A program made the translations under genes and the position numbers. Shown here piece after piece: positions 1-8,563 of a DNA stretch of 64,000 bases (positions are counted from its first letter, which is position 1; each line of letters starts with the position of its first letter). The notes beneath the pieces were generated by a model. That model saw only the letters and a list, made by a program, of their open reading frames with translations, ran no database searches and was not told the origin of the DNA. This stretch comes from Gemmatimonadota bacterium. GTDB taxonomy: Bacteria; Gemmatimonadota; Gemmatimonadetes; Longimicrobiales; Gaopeijiaceae. The DNA lies in contig JAJDXS010000031.1 in the NCBI GenBank assembly GCA_022823145.1, positions 1 to 64,000 of the forward strand. The letters run 5' to 3'.

Positions 1-135
1 CCGTTCCAAACCCGTTTTCCCGCTCTCGCGGCACGATCCAGCAAGGTCCAGCCCAACGGCAGGAGTGGCAGATCGTGCAGCCCCAGTTAGACTTACGTGA
101 TCTCCTGCCGGGATCTTGTCCGTTAGCCGTCCGCC
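1..135 (+). repeat. Structured mobile-element end, copy 1
   Basis: This stretch aligns without gaps to 3580-3714, at about 74% identity by hand count, and may continue left of the window. Positions 57-65 (CGGCAGGAG) pair perfectly with 102-110 (CTCCTGCCG). An outer 5-bp stem joins 35-39 to 111-115, and a small CCGC/GCGG hairpin lies at 20-31. In the other copy the long stem has three double compensatory changes, and the outer stem uses G-U pairs that work only if the plus strand is transcribed. The repeat ends where methyltransferase-like coding sequence begins at about 136. A non-coding RNA at the end of a mobile element is inferred; its family is not recognised. Confidence 0.7.
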
Positions 136-1713
136 TACGCGGCTGAACTCGCGCGGGTCTCGGTATGGATCGGCGAGATCCAGTGGATGCGGAGGAACGG
201 ATTTCCGGGCTCGCGGGAGCCGATCCTCGACCCGTTGGAGACGATCGAGTGCCGCGACGCGATCCTGACGCCCGACAGCAAAGAACCGGACTGGCCCGAT
301 TCGGACGTCATCATCGGCAACCCGCCGTTCCTGGGCGGCAAGCTGCTCATCTCCAACCTCGGCGAGGAGTACATATCGACCCTATTCCGGGTGTACGAGA
401 GCCGTGTGCCCCGCGAGGCCGATCTGGTCTGCTACTGGTTCGTGAAGGCCGGTGAACGCTTGAGCGGGAATACCGCGAAGCGGGTGGGTCTGGTCGCGAC
501 GAACTCGATACGGGGCGGAGCGAATCGCCGGGCGCTCGAACGGGCTACTCACGGAGGGCCGATCTTCGAGGCGTGGAGCGACGAGCCGTGGGTGATCGAC
601 GGAGCCGCCGTCCGCGTCTCGATGGTGTGCTTCTCGGCGGCGGACAGCGAACTCGCGACGGGCCGCCGCCTCGACGGCAAGACCGTGGACGAGATCTACA
701 CGGATCTCACGGCCCGGCGTGGCGGAGCGGGCCTCGACCTGACCAAGGCGAAACGGCTCGCCCGGAACGCGGGCGTGGCCTTCATGGGAGACACCAAGGG
801 CGGGCCATTCGACGTTCCCGGAGACTTGGCCCGCGAGTGGCTGCGTGAGCCCACCAACCCCAACGGCCGTCCGAACTCCAATGTGCTCAAGCCATGGATG
901 AACGGCATGGCGATCACCCGGCGTCCGGCCGACAAGTGGATCGTCGATTTTGGGTGGACGATGGAGGAGGGCGAAGCCGCCCTGTACGAGTCTCCGTTCC
1001 AGTACGCTAAGAAACATGTCCACGCTATGCGGCAGGGAAACCGGATCGAAGAACACCGTCTACGGTGGTGGCGGCATCTTCGACCGAGGCAGGAACTTCG
1101 AGACGCGCTTGGCGGCCTGTCGCGGTACGTCGCAACGCCACGGGTCGCCAAACACCGGCTGTTCGTTTGGCTTGACGCCAGCATCCTCCCCGACAGCGCC
1201 CTGATCGCCATCGCCCGCGAGGACGACACTACGTTCGGCATCCTGCACAGCCGCTTTCACGAGGTCTGGTCGCTACGCATGGGCACATGGCTCGGCAAGG
1301 GCAACGATCCCCGCTACACCCCGACCACGACCTTCGAGACCTTCCCCTTCCCGGATGGACTCTCACCGGACATCCCCGCCAGCGACTACCGGACCGATCC
1401 ACGCGCCCAAGCCATTGCCTCGGCGGCCCGGCGGCTCGTCGAACTCCGGGACCGCTGGCTCAACCCGCCCGAGTGGGTGGAGTGGATCGAGGAACCCGTG
1501 CGCGGCTATCCGCCGCGTCCGGTGCCCCGCGACAAGAAGGCGGCGACCGCGCTCAAGAAGCGAACGCTGACGAACCTCTACAACGCACGGCCCCAATGGC
1601 TCGCGGACGCGCACGCCCAACTCGACGCCGCCGTGGCCGTCGCCTACGGGTGGCCCGGTGACATCACGGACGACGCGGCGCTACGCGAATTGTTTGCCCG
1701 GAACCGCAGTTGA
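136..1713 (+). pseudogene. 5'-truncated MmeI-like DNA adenine methyltransferase
   Basis: The reading frame is open from codon 127, after a TAG at 124-126, and recognisable homology starts at about 136 with the YAAELARV...WIGEIQW region of class I SAM-dependent DNA methyltransferases of the MmeI/type IIL kind. The NPPF catalytic motif IV lies about 50 residues in. A target-recognition region (with the FETFPFP element) and the family C-terminal helical domain follow, ending normally at 1713. The N-terminal nuclease or helical part and the SAM-binding FxGxG motif I are absent, because the repeat at 1-135 replaces them. The ATG at 187 could start translation of 508 residues, but such a product could not bind SAM normally. 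It is therefore called a broken gene. Confidence 0.8.
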
Positions 1714-1793
1714 TCTCACTTGAGGATCTCACCGACGAGGCAGGCCGCCGAATCCCGACGGCGGATCGGGCGGTACAACCGACACCGGCGGCC

Positions 1794-2627
1794 TCAGGAG
1801 CCCGAACCTGTCCGATCCCATGTGGACCATTGCCTTAGACCTTGGCGCCAGTGCCTACCATATCCGGCGATGTACCTCGCATTGTTCACGTGACGTATCG
1901 CAAGGTCGAACAACCTCCTCCTGGTGTGTGGCTGACCGCCCCCGATCCAGCCGAGCACCAAGAGATCCATCCTCTCATCGGTGGTCAGTTCCTCGATCAT
2001 CCTGACCAGTCTGAGCTTGGTCGGTGACGTCTCCGCGAGCTGTGAGGTGGCGGCCTCGATGATTCGGACTCCTGTCTCGGGGACCGGATGGAAATCGTCC
2101 ACGACGCTCTCCCGGGTCGCGGCAACGCGCTCCCACACCTCACTCAACGCCTCGACCCTGTCCCGGTCGATCACCAGTCGAATCCCGGCCTCCTTCAAAT
2201 CGCCCATTGCCGACGCATCTTGGAGCGCGATCACCGACACCTCCGCGACGTGATCCGATACGACCTTCGCAAGTCTCCTATCCGCCGTGACGAGCACTGA
2301 TCCGGTTAGTCTCGCGCAGGCGATGTATAGACTGTCGTAGACCGGATGACCGATTCGCAGCGCGGTTTCCGTCGCCTCCCGAATTAGGGTCGTGCCAAGC
2401 TGAATCTGGACGACTCCCGGGAGCTTGGCGATCCCGTCCAGAAAAGGCGTCGCCGAAGCTATTTCCCCGCGGCGAGCCTTCTTCCAGATGACGTTGGCAC
2501 ATTCGACGGGGAGCAGGTCGGGAGCGTACCGCTCGATTCTGGGTGCGAGGAGATACCGGGCTTCTTCGCGGTGGTCCTCCGCAAAAAACCACTTGACGGC
2601 CACGCTCGCGTCGACCGTGACCTTCAC
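1794..2627 (-). CDS. PIN-domain toxin fused to a DUF3775-like C-terminal domain
   Basis: Residues 1-140 form a VapC-type PIN RNase domain. It has the acidic residues expected for Mg2+ coordination: Asp in the opening VDASVAVKWF, Glu in LPVECANVIW, Asp in PVYDSLYIA and Asp in VTADRRL. The protein has 277 residues, twice the usual VapC length. The extra C-terminal part (about 150-277) contains LTTDERMDLLVLGWIGGG, which resembles DUF3775, a small helical domain normally found alone. It overlaps the upstream antitoxin gene by 4 bp (ATGA), so the two are translationally coupled. Expected role: a growth-inhibiting RNA endonuclease held in check by the antitoxin. The PIN assignment is firm; the DUF3775 assignment is from memory of the family pattern. 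Confidence 0.82.
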   Translation of the reverse strand: MKVTVDASVAVKWFFAEDHREEARYLLAPRIERYAPDLLPVECANVIWKKARRGEIASATPFLDGIAKLPGVVQIQLGTTLIREATETALRIGHPVYDSLYIACARLTGSVLVTADRRLAKVVSDHVAEVSVIALQDASAMGDLKEAGIRLVIDRDRVEALSEVWERVAATRESVVDDFHPVPETGVRIIEAATSQLAETSPTKLRLVRMIEELTTDERMDLLVLGWIGGGQPHTRRRLFDLAIRHVNNARYIAGYGRHWRQGLRQWSTWDRTGSGS

Positions 2628-2860
2628 CGGTTCCGGTCCTCCCGGATGAACTTGGTGCTGTCGGTCTGCTTCGTGCCAGTCGTCGTTGCCGCCAGTGAGT
2701 CCGCGCGAGCCAAGAACTCGACCGTCCCAAGGTAGCTGGTCACCTCGCGGGTGAGCACATGGCGAACTTCTCCTTCCAGCGAGCGCTCGTTTGCCTTTGC
2801 CTGGGCCTTGAGGCGGTCGATCACGTCATCGTGCAGATTGCGTATGGTCAGGTTGCCCAA
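2624..2860 (-). CDS. FitA-like ribbon-helix-helix antitoxin
   Basis: This 78-residue protein begins with MGNLTIRNLHDDVIDRLKAQA, the beta strand plus first helix of FitA/Arc-type ribbon-helix-helix DNA-binding proteins. NERSLEGEVRHVL completes the fold. The C-terminal tail is polar and probably binds the toxin. It is the first gene of a two-gene operon with the PIN toxin, which it overlaps by 4 bp. Such antitoxins neutralise the toxin and bind as dimers to their own promoter, expected in the roughly 180 bp upstream. No clear operator was identified there. Confidence 0.85.
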   Translation of the reverse strand: MGNLTIRNLHDDVIDRLKAQAKANERSLEGEVRHVLTREVTSYLGTVEFLARADSLAATTTGTKQTDSTKFIREDRNR

Positions 2861-3039
2861 GTGTGCCTCCTAGGTCAGGTGCTAGCATAATGCTCGCACT
2901 GGTCTCGCACCGCGTCAACCACTTGTGGCAACTACGGTCGACGAGCCCGGCGGTCACCGGCTCGCTCCGCATCCGCGAACGCCGCCGGAGCGACGGGTTT
3001 TTCGGGGGGATCGAAGGGGGGCGGAGCACCCCTCGCCAG

Positions 3040-3226
3040 CCCCGGGGTTATACCCGGGGTAAGCTGGCTGACCGACCTTAAGAAGGTGAGCCAGCCCTCG
3101 GCGGAGCCGCCGAAACCGCCTCTCCGGGCATCGCCCGGAACAGCACTCACCGAGCCGTCGCGGGCAAGCTGTTCGGCCTTTCGGTCGCAAAGATCAAGGA
3201 CGGCGAGAGCGACGGGCGACCCCGTC
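3040..3226. ncRNA. Densely folded non-coding region, possible structured RNA
   Basis: At least five perfect inverted repeats occur in 187 bp. They are CCCCGGG/CCCGGGG (3040-3059, loop 6); GCTGGCT/AGCCAGC (3063-3095), enclosing ACCTT/AAGGT; CGGCG/CGCCG (3099-3112); TCCGGGC/GCCCGGA (3123-3139, loop 3); and GACGGG/CCCGTC (3211-3226, loop 4). Longer-range pairs also exist: GAACAGC (3138-3144) with GCTGTTC (3168-3174), and CCGTCGC (3155-3161) with GCGACGG (3209-3215); together these two would form a pseudoknot. No plausible protein is encoded here. The layout resembles mobile-element RNAs such as HEARO/omega RNA, but this is a guess and the strand is unproven. Confidence 0.5.
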
Positions 3227-3579
3227 ACCTCCCTGGCGATAGCGGCGCTCTCTGCCGACCGCCGGTTTTCGCCCTACCTCTACCCCTCGGGAACCCGAGA
3301 TCGTCGATCTGAGGCGATTCTGCGGCCCGTATCTACCCCGAAATGCGCGTGGACGGCCCGGAACGCGGCCTTCGAGCCTTCGTCCTCGCCGTCGTCGGCC
3401 ATGGTTGCGACCAACGGCAGGCTATCGGCGCCGTGACGCAGGTCTACGCCGCATGACCTCGACGCGGCGCTCCAGCAGGTCGGCACGTCGAATACGCTTG
3501 GGCGAACCAACTCTTCGGGACGTGGGCGAGGTCGGCTTCCGGGACCTTCGGCGAAGTGGCAGCGCGGGGACGAGTCCCG
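3227..3579. other. Non-coding gap with no recognised gene
   Basis: This segment lies between the folded region and the second structured repeat. Short open frames exist on both strands but none resembles a known protein, and the most protein-like plus-strand frame is broken near 3450. A short GGGA/TCCC hairpin lies just before the repeat at about 3567-3578. It may be decayed interior of the mobile element whose end is the repeat at 3580-3714. Confidence 0.4.
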
Positions 3580-3714
3580 CCATTTAAATCCAGTTTTCCC
3601 GCTTTCGCGGTACGGTCCAGCAGAGTCCAGTACGAGGGCAAGAAACGCAGATCGTGCAGTCCTGATTAGACTTACGTGACTTCTTGCCCGGATTTAGGCC
3701 ATCCACAGTCCGCT
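3580..3714 (+). repeat. Structured mobile-element end, copy 2
   Basis: This is the second copy of the 135-bp repeat at 1-135, aligned without a single gap. The long stem is GGGCAAGAA (3636-3644) with TTCTTGCCC (3681-3689), at exactly the same offsets as in copy 1. Three of the nine pairs are changed on both sides. The small hairpin CCGC/GCGG is at 3599-3610. The blocks around ATCGTGCAG and TTAGACTTACGTGA inside the large loop are conserved in both copies, as expected for a functional loop. The right boundary meets an IS1111-type transposase fragment at about 3713. Confidence 0.7.
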
Positions 3715-3931
3715 GGGCCAGCGCGACCTGAGGCGGCTCCTGGTCACGGGAGCCATGTCGGTCGTCCAGCACGCGAGCCGGCGCGGTGAGATCACGGATC
3801 CGTGGCTGGCCGGGATGCTGGCGCGCAAGCCGAAGAAGCTGGTCGCGGTGGCGCTCGCCAACCGGACGGCGCGGCGGGTCTGGGCGCTGGCCACGCGGCA
3901 GGAGGTCTACCGGGCTCGGGCTGCGGCCTGA
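3713..3931 (+). pseudogene. IS110/IS1111-family transposase, C-terminal fragment
   Basis: The frame opens after a TAG at 3695-3697, and the match starts at LGQRDLRRLLVTGAMSVV. It continues through ARKPKKLVAVALANRTARRVWAL to a TGA at 3929-3931. This is the end of the Transposase_20 region, including the serine-containing segment region, of IS110-type DEDD recombinases. About 70 residues remain of a protein normally 330-400 residues long. The N-terminal RuvC-like catalytic part is missing and no trace of it is seen upstream, where the structured repeat abuts the break. Confidence 0.85.
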
Positions 3932-4190
3932 ACCGCGCTGCGGCTTGAACCGGAGCGCCGAAAGGAGGGAATCGACGTTAGAGAGAAGCTGCCGGGATAC
4001 GTGGGCGGCAGGACGTACGAAGCGGGGTAAGGGCAAACAGTCAGCAGACGGGGTCGGAAAAACCAGCCTGGTTCAGAGGGCCTGAGAGCCCGTTAAACTG
4101 ATTTGGATCCGATCTCACGAACACCATACGGGCCCGCGGCAAACGAGCGCCGCATCAAGAGGCCGGACATATGAAAGTACCTGACCACCA
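3932..4190 (+). mobile_element. 3' non-coding end of an IS1111-type element
   Basis: The sequence after the transposase stop has the look of the long non-coding 3' end of IS1111-group elements, including GGGTAAGGGCAAACAGTCAG, CCTGGTTCAGAGGGCCTGAG and the ACACCATACGGGCCCGCGGC segment. In this group the 3' non-coding region is where the bridge RNA that guides target choice is encoded. The element's exact right end was not determined. The following 116 bp up to the glycosyltransferase stop contain no gene. Recognition is from memory of such elements, not from an alignment. Confidence 0.55.
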
Positions 4191-4306
4191 TGCCCCGACC
4201 CCGGTTCGGAAATCAGGCTTGCTCACAACGGGGCGTCCACATATGTACCAGGACCCACACGCGTCCAGACAATACCCATCCGGTCGTTCGGCCGCGATAG
4301 TAAACA

Positions 4307-5248
4307 CTATTGTTTAGGATTCCCGCGACCCGGGGAACAGGCGGGCTTTCCCGATCGCGCCTCACGCCAGCGGAGCCGCGCGATCATCGACAGGATTCCC
4401 GCGCCGGCACCGACGACCCCCCGCAACGTGCCCCCCACCTTGGACCGGCCGAAACGCCGCCGCAGGGCGTCCACGGGCACCTCAACGATCCTCAGGCCGT
4501 GCTGGATCGCCTTGACCTGCATCTCGACCGTCCAGCCGTATGTGCGGTCCTGCATGTTGAGCCGCTGTAGTGCCTGGGAGCGAATGGCGCGGTAGGGACC
4601 GAGGTCGGTGACCGGCACCCCCCACAGCAGGCGGATCAGCACACTGGCCACCCGGTTTCCGGCCATCTGCGGCCACGACAAGGCGCCCGGTTCCCTGCGG
4701 CCCATCGCTCGCGAGCCGATGGCCAGATCGGCTCCGCCGTCTATGGCTTCGAGCAGCCTGAGTCCCTGCACGGCGTGGAACGACCGGTCGCCATCCGTGA
4801 AGAGCACAACATCGACGGGGCGGAGGGCTGCGAGAGCCGTCAGACAGGCCAGTCCGTAGCCCGGCGTGTCCTGCCGCACCGTTCGCGCCCCCGCCTCGCG
4901 CGCCCGGGTGGCCGTCGCATCCGTCGATCCGTTGTCGCAGACGACAAAGTCGTCGACCACCGGTGCGCCCCGGTCGTTGCGCAGCGCCAGCAGATCGACA
5001 ACGACGGACCCGATGTTCTGCTCCTCGTCCCTCGCCGGGACCACGACACCGACCGTCATTCCCGCGTACACGCCCACACTCCCGGAACGACTCGCGGCTT
5101 GCGCATCCGACCGAATGTGACGCCGGGTCCCGCGAACGTCAAAGCGGAGTGCGAGAATCCCGTACTTGGGCAGGCGGGCCCAGTAACGATCGAGGAGATC
5201 CTCGATCATGCGCCGGTGTCCGGTCGACAGGTGCAGTCGATCAGCCAC
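4307..5248 (-). CDS. Family 2 glycosyltransferase (DPG/DPM synthase-like)
   Basis: A GT2 domain begins at the strand TVGVVVPARDEEQNIG and carries the nucleotide-sugar metal motif in VVLFTDGDRSFH (DGD). It continues through the acceptor-side segment NRVASVLIRLLWGVPVTDLGPYRA and ends after a basic amphipathic tail. No C-terminal transmembrane pair is evident, so it is probably a cytoplasmic or peripheral enzyme moving a sugar onto a lipid carrier or surface glycan. The chosen GTG start (313 residues) has AAGGAG seven bases upstream. An ATG at 5293 and an internal ATG at 5059, directly before the catalytic domain, are alternatives. It stands alone, divergent from the propeller gene array. Confidence 0.8.
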   Translation of the reverse strand: MADRLHLSTGHRRMIEDLLDRYWARLPKYGILALRFDVRGTRRHIRSDAQAASRSGSVGVYAGMTVGVVVPARDEEQNIGSVVVDLLALRNDRGAPVVDDFVVCDNGSTDATATRAREAGARTVRQDTPGYGLACLTALAALRPVDVVLFTDGDRSFHAVQGLRLLEAIDGGADLAIGSRAMGRREPGALSWPQMAGNRVASVLIRLLWGVPVTDLGPYRAIRSQALQRLNMQDRTYGWTVEMQVKAIQHGLRIVEVPVDALRRRFGRSKVGGTLRGVVGAGAGILSMIARLRWREARSGKPACSPGRGNPKQ

Positions 5249-5406
5249 GACCGGGCTCCTTGACGCACGCCGCGCGGAAGACGGTGCTGTCATGGCGGAT
5301 CCGCGCTCCGGGAACGATTCTTCAAGACAGATGGACCACGCGGGCGCGGGAATGCACGCGAGCGCCGAAATGGTTCGGATGCGCCCGTTGGTACCGGAGG
5401 ACGATC

Positions 5407-6098
5407 ATGAAGCTGAAGCCTCTCCTCGCTCTGATGTCCATGGCCGTGCTGACCTGCGAGCAGGGTCGGCAATCCGCGCCATCTCTCCCCACCCAAACAC
5501 GCGACAGTGCGGGAATCCGGATCGTCGAGAACGCCGAACCGCCGGAGGGGTCGCGGCTGGGATGGACGGTCGGCCTCGAACCCGCCGTCAGCATCGGGAT
5601 CGCGGAAGGCGAGGAGGCGTACATGCTCTATGGCGCCAGAGATGCGACCAGGCTTGGTGACGGGCGCATCGTCGTCGCGAATGCCGGGACGAACGAGCTG
5701 CGGGTGTTCGACGCAACCGGCATTCCTCTCGCAAGCTGGGGCGGCCGGGGCGAGGGCCCGGGCGAGTTCCGCGGTCTGTCGAGCCCGTGTGGGCAACCTG
5801 GGGTGACATGGTCGTCGTCGGCCACACCGGCAGCTACGATTTGAGGGCCTTCCGGCCGGACGGCTCACTGGCCAGGATCGTGAGGCGCGACCATGTCCCG
5901 CGCGCGCCCACCGAGGACAATGTCGAGGCGTATATCGAGCGGCAGGCCGGTTACAGCAGGCTCACACCGGCAGCCGAATCGCGTCGGCGTTACCGGTCCG
6001 TGCCGGAGACCGGGGAGGACTACATTCTGGGCACCCGCTTTGACGAGTTCGACGTGGAGCACGTCCAGCTGTGGCCGCTGGAGCGGTCGGAAGGCTGA
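5407..6098 (+). pseudogene. Decayed 6-bladed beta-propeller lipoprotein
   Basis: A good start (GGAGG six bases before ATG 5407) leads into a lipoprotein signal (VLTC) and the family opening RDSAGIRIVENAEPPEGSRLGW. Compared with its neighbour at 6114, the frame is lost near 5780. Codons for GEFRGLS run straight into those for EPVWATWG in another frame, skipping roughly 110 codons. A second, in-frame deletion of about 65 codons joins YRSVPE to the C-terminal EDYILG block. What remains ends normally in VQLWPLERS. It is the first and most degraded member of a tandem triplet. The family is widespread in Gemmatimonadota and Bacteroidota and has no firmly known ligand. Confidence 0.85.
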
Positions 6099-6113
6099 AC
6101 GGAGGCACACCGA

Positions 6114-7334
6114 ATGAGTGGACGACTGACGATCGCTGCGGTAGTGGTTGCCGCAGCGACCATGGCCTGCCAGGGCGACGGAGGCAGCGCAGGCGGACTC
6201 CGCATTGAAGTCCGCGACAGCGCAGGCGTACGGATCGTCGACAGCGCCGAACCGCCCGAAGGGTCGCGGCTGGGTTGGCGAATCGGGCCCGAGCCGACCG
6301 TCTCCATCGGAGTTCTCGAAGGCGAGGAGCCCTACATGCTCTACCGGGCCTACGACGCTACGGTGCTTTCCGACGGGCGGATCGTGGTCGCGAACACCGG
6401 CACCCAGGAACTGCGCGTGTTCGACCGCTCGGGGACGCATGTCGCGACCTGGGCGGGCGAGGGCCAGGGACCCGGTGAATTCACCGATCTCTCCCAGATC
6501 GAACCCTGGCCGGGCGACTCGATCATTGCCTGGTATGGACCGCAGCTGGGCTTCTCCGTGTTCGACGCCGACGGAACCCATGGGCGCAACTTCGTGCTGA
6601 CCGGCCAGGAGCGCGTTTCCCCGATGCAGCGATTCTGGCCGGCTTCTGCGAGCAGGGACGGCCTGATCCTGGTGCGGCACGGGCCCGAGGCGGCCGACAC
6701 CATGGTCATGCAGCTCAGGGACGGCGACGGCGAGGTGCGCGCCTCGTTTGGGACCCATCCGAGCTACGAGTGGCACCTCCTTCACGAAGGCGACCGCTCG
6801 ATCCTGTTCCGGAAGACTTTCGGGCGGGAGCCGGTGTGGGCGCTGTGGGGCCAAGGGGTCGTGATCGGCCACACCGGCCGGTACGAGTTGAAGGCCTTTG
6901 CGGCCGATGGCACGCTCACCCGGATCGTCAGACGTGATCACCGCCAGCGTGTGCCGACGGCGGAAGAGGTTAGCGCGTACATCGATACCGAAATGGACCG
7001 CAACCGTTGGGCCACTGGGTCGGAAGCGCTGGCGTTGCGCCGTCGCTACGAAGCGGTTCCGGTGGCGGACCACCTCCCCGCCTTCGCATCCATCATGGCC
7101 GACGCACTCGGCCACCTCTGGGTCGAGGAGTACGAGTCGCCTGCCGACCCGCGGCCCGTCAGGCTCTGGACCGTCTTCGATCCCGACGCGCGGGTGCTGG
7201 GATTCGTCGAAACGCCGAGGGACCTGTCGATCGACGAGGTCGGGGTGGATTACGTCCTGGGGACGGCGCAGAGCGATCTGGATGTCGAAATGGTGCAGGT
7301 GTGGCCGTTGGACCGGTCCCGACACCAGGAGTGA
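6114..7334 (+). CDS. 6-bladed beta-propeller lipoprotein
   Basis: This 406-residue protein starts with a signal peptide and lipobox (ATMAC, Cys19), so it should be lipid-anchored in the envelope. The mature part opens with the subfamily signature RDSAGVRIVDSAEPPEGSRL, then GPEPTVSIGVLEGEEPYM. NHL-like blades follow, with the repeating pattern DGRIVVANTGTQELRVFD...GEGQGPGEF. It ends in the conserved DYVLG...VQVWPLDRS block. It lies 15 bp after the decayed copy and 3 bp before the next paralogue, so the genes probably share a transcript. The function is not established; propellers of this type are assumed to bind a ligand or partner protein. Confidence 0.85.
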   Translation: MSGRLTIAAVVVAAATMACQGDGGSAGGLRIEVRDSAGVRIVDSAEPPEGSRLGWRIGPEPTVSIGVLEGEEPYMLYRAYDATVLSDGRIVVANTGTQELRVFDRSGTHVATWAGEGQGPGEFTDLSQIEPWPGDSIIAWYGPQLGFSVFDADGTHGRNFVLTGQERVSPMQRFWPASASRDGLILVRHGPEAADTMVMQLRDGDGEVRASFGTHPSYEWHLLHEGDRSILFRKTFGREPVWALWGQGVVIGHTGRYELKAFAADGTLTRIVRRDHRQRVPTAEEVSAYIDTEMDRNRWATGSEALALRRRYEAVPVADHLPAFASIMADALGHLWVEEYESPADPRPVRLWTVFDPDARVLGFVETPRDLSIDEVGVDYVLGTAQSDLDVEMVQVWPLDRSRHQE

Positions 7335-7337
7335 CCA

Positions 7338-8552
7338 ATGGTGCGTACTTCACTGATTGTCCTGACACTCCCCCTCGCAACTGCTGTTGCCTGCGCGCCC
7401 GGAGATGCTCCACCGACCCTTTTCGCCACCGAGGTCCGCGACAGCGCCGGAATCACGATCGTGGAGAACGCGCGCCCACCGGATGGGTCACGGCTGGAGT
7501 GGCGGATCGGGCCCGAGCCGACGGTCTCCATCGGTGTGGTGGAGGGCGAGGAGCCCTACATGCTCCACGGGGCCTTCAGTTCCGTTCGTCTTCCGGATGG
7601 CCGGATTGTGGTGGCGAACCTGGGCTCGCAGGAGCTGCGGGTTTTCGATTCGTCGGGGAGTCACCTGGCGACCTTGGGCGGGCGTGGAGAAGGCCCCGGC
7701 GAGTTCACCAGTCTGGTACATGTCGCCCGCTGGCCCGGCGACTCGATTGCGGCTTGGCACACGGCGGGTCTCGGGATTGCCGTCTTCGACTCCGACGGGA
7801 GATTCGGGCGCTCCTTTGCACTGGGTAGCAGCGAAAAGGCCATCTGGCTCCGTCCTCGGGCCCAGGCCGTCCGCGAGGTCGGCGACGTCCTGTCCATCAC
7901 CGCGCCGGAAGGTGCCGACACCGCCGTCGTCGAACTCCGGGACGGCGAAGGTGCGCTGTTGTCCTCGCTTGGAACGCACCGCGGCCGGGAAGTCATCGTT
8001 ACGACGGATGAACGAGGGTCGAGGTACCTGCGCTTTAAGGCCTATGGTCGTGAGCTCGTTGCCGGCCTCTGGGGGGACCATGTCGTCGCCAGTCCCAACG
8101 ACCGATACGAGATCAGGGCATTTGGCGCGGATGGCGCCCTCGCCCGGATTGTGCGGCGAAGCCATGAGCTCCGGGCTCCCACCGAAGCCGATCGCGCACC
8201 CTATGTCGAAGAGCAGTTGTCCTACTACGAAGGTGCGAACCTTCCCGAGGCCCTCGTCGAGCGGGCGCGCCAGGAGTTCGAAACCACGCCCTTTGCCGCA
8301 ACCTTCCCCGCATTCTCCTCGATCCTGGGTGACGCCACCGGCCACCTCTGGGTGGAGGCATACCAGCTCCCGCGCGACGATCGGCCTGGTTCGCTCTGGA
8401 CCGTGTTCGGTCCCGACGGACGCGCGCTGGGCTTCGTCGAAACGCCGGATGGACTGGAGATTCACGAGATCGGAGAGGACTACATCCTGGGCGCGATGGA
8501 GGACGACCTCGGGGTTGAGTCCGTTCAGCTATGGCCGCTGGAGCGGTCGTAG
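7338..8552 (+). CDS. 6-bladed beta-propeller lipoprotein (paralogue)
   Basis: This 404-residue paralogue of the gene at 6114 starts 3 bp after that gene's stop. It has a lipoprotein signal ending TAVAC, the RDSAGITIVENARPPDGSRLEW opening, blade motifs such as LPDGRIVVANLGSQELRVFD and GGRGEGPGEF, and the C-terminal EDYILGAMEDDLGVESVQLW segment. All elements deleted in the copy at 5407 are present here, so it serves as the intact reference. It converges on a frameshifted propeller-like gene only 11 bp away. Confidence 0.85.
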   Translation: MVRTSLIVLTLPLATAVACAPGDAPPTLFATEVRDSAGITIVENARPPDGSRLEWRIGPEPTVSIGVVEGEEPYMLHGAFSSVRLPDGRIVVANLGSQELRVFDSSGSHLATLGGRGEGPGEFTSLVHVARWPGDSIAAWHTAGLGIAVFDSDGRFGRSFALGSSEKAIWLRPRAQAVREVGDVLSITAPEGADTAVVELRDGEGALLSSLGTHRGREVIVTTDERGSRYLRFKAYGRELVAGLWGDHVVASPNDRYEIRAFGADGALARIVRRSHELRAPTEADRAPYVEEQLSYYEGANLPEALVERARQEFETTPFAATFPAFSSILGDATGHLWVEAYQLPRDDRPGSLWTVFGPDGRALGFVETPDGLEIHEIGEDYILGAMEDDLGVESVQLWPLERS

Positions 8553-8563
8553 ATCCGTCGAGT

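Noticed and set aside
1..135. Integron attC site
   Set aside because: GTTAGAC near position 86 resembles an attC core, but no matching RYYYAAC core or paired L boxes were found, and copy 2 reads ATTAGAC.
3580..3714. Group II intron domain V/VI
   Set aside because: The conserved domain V sequence and AGC triad are absent, and no reverse transcriptase remnant was seen.
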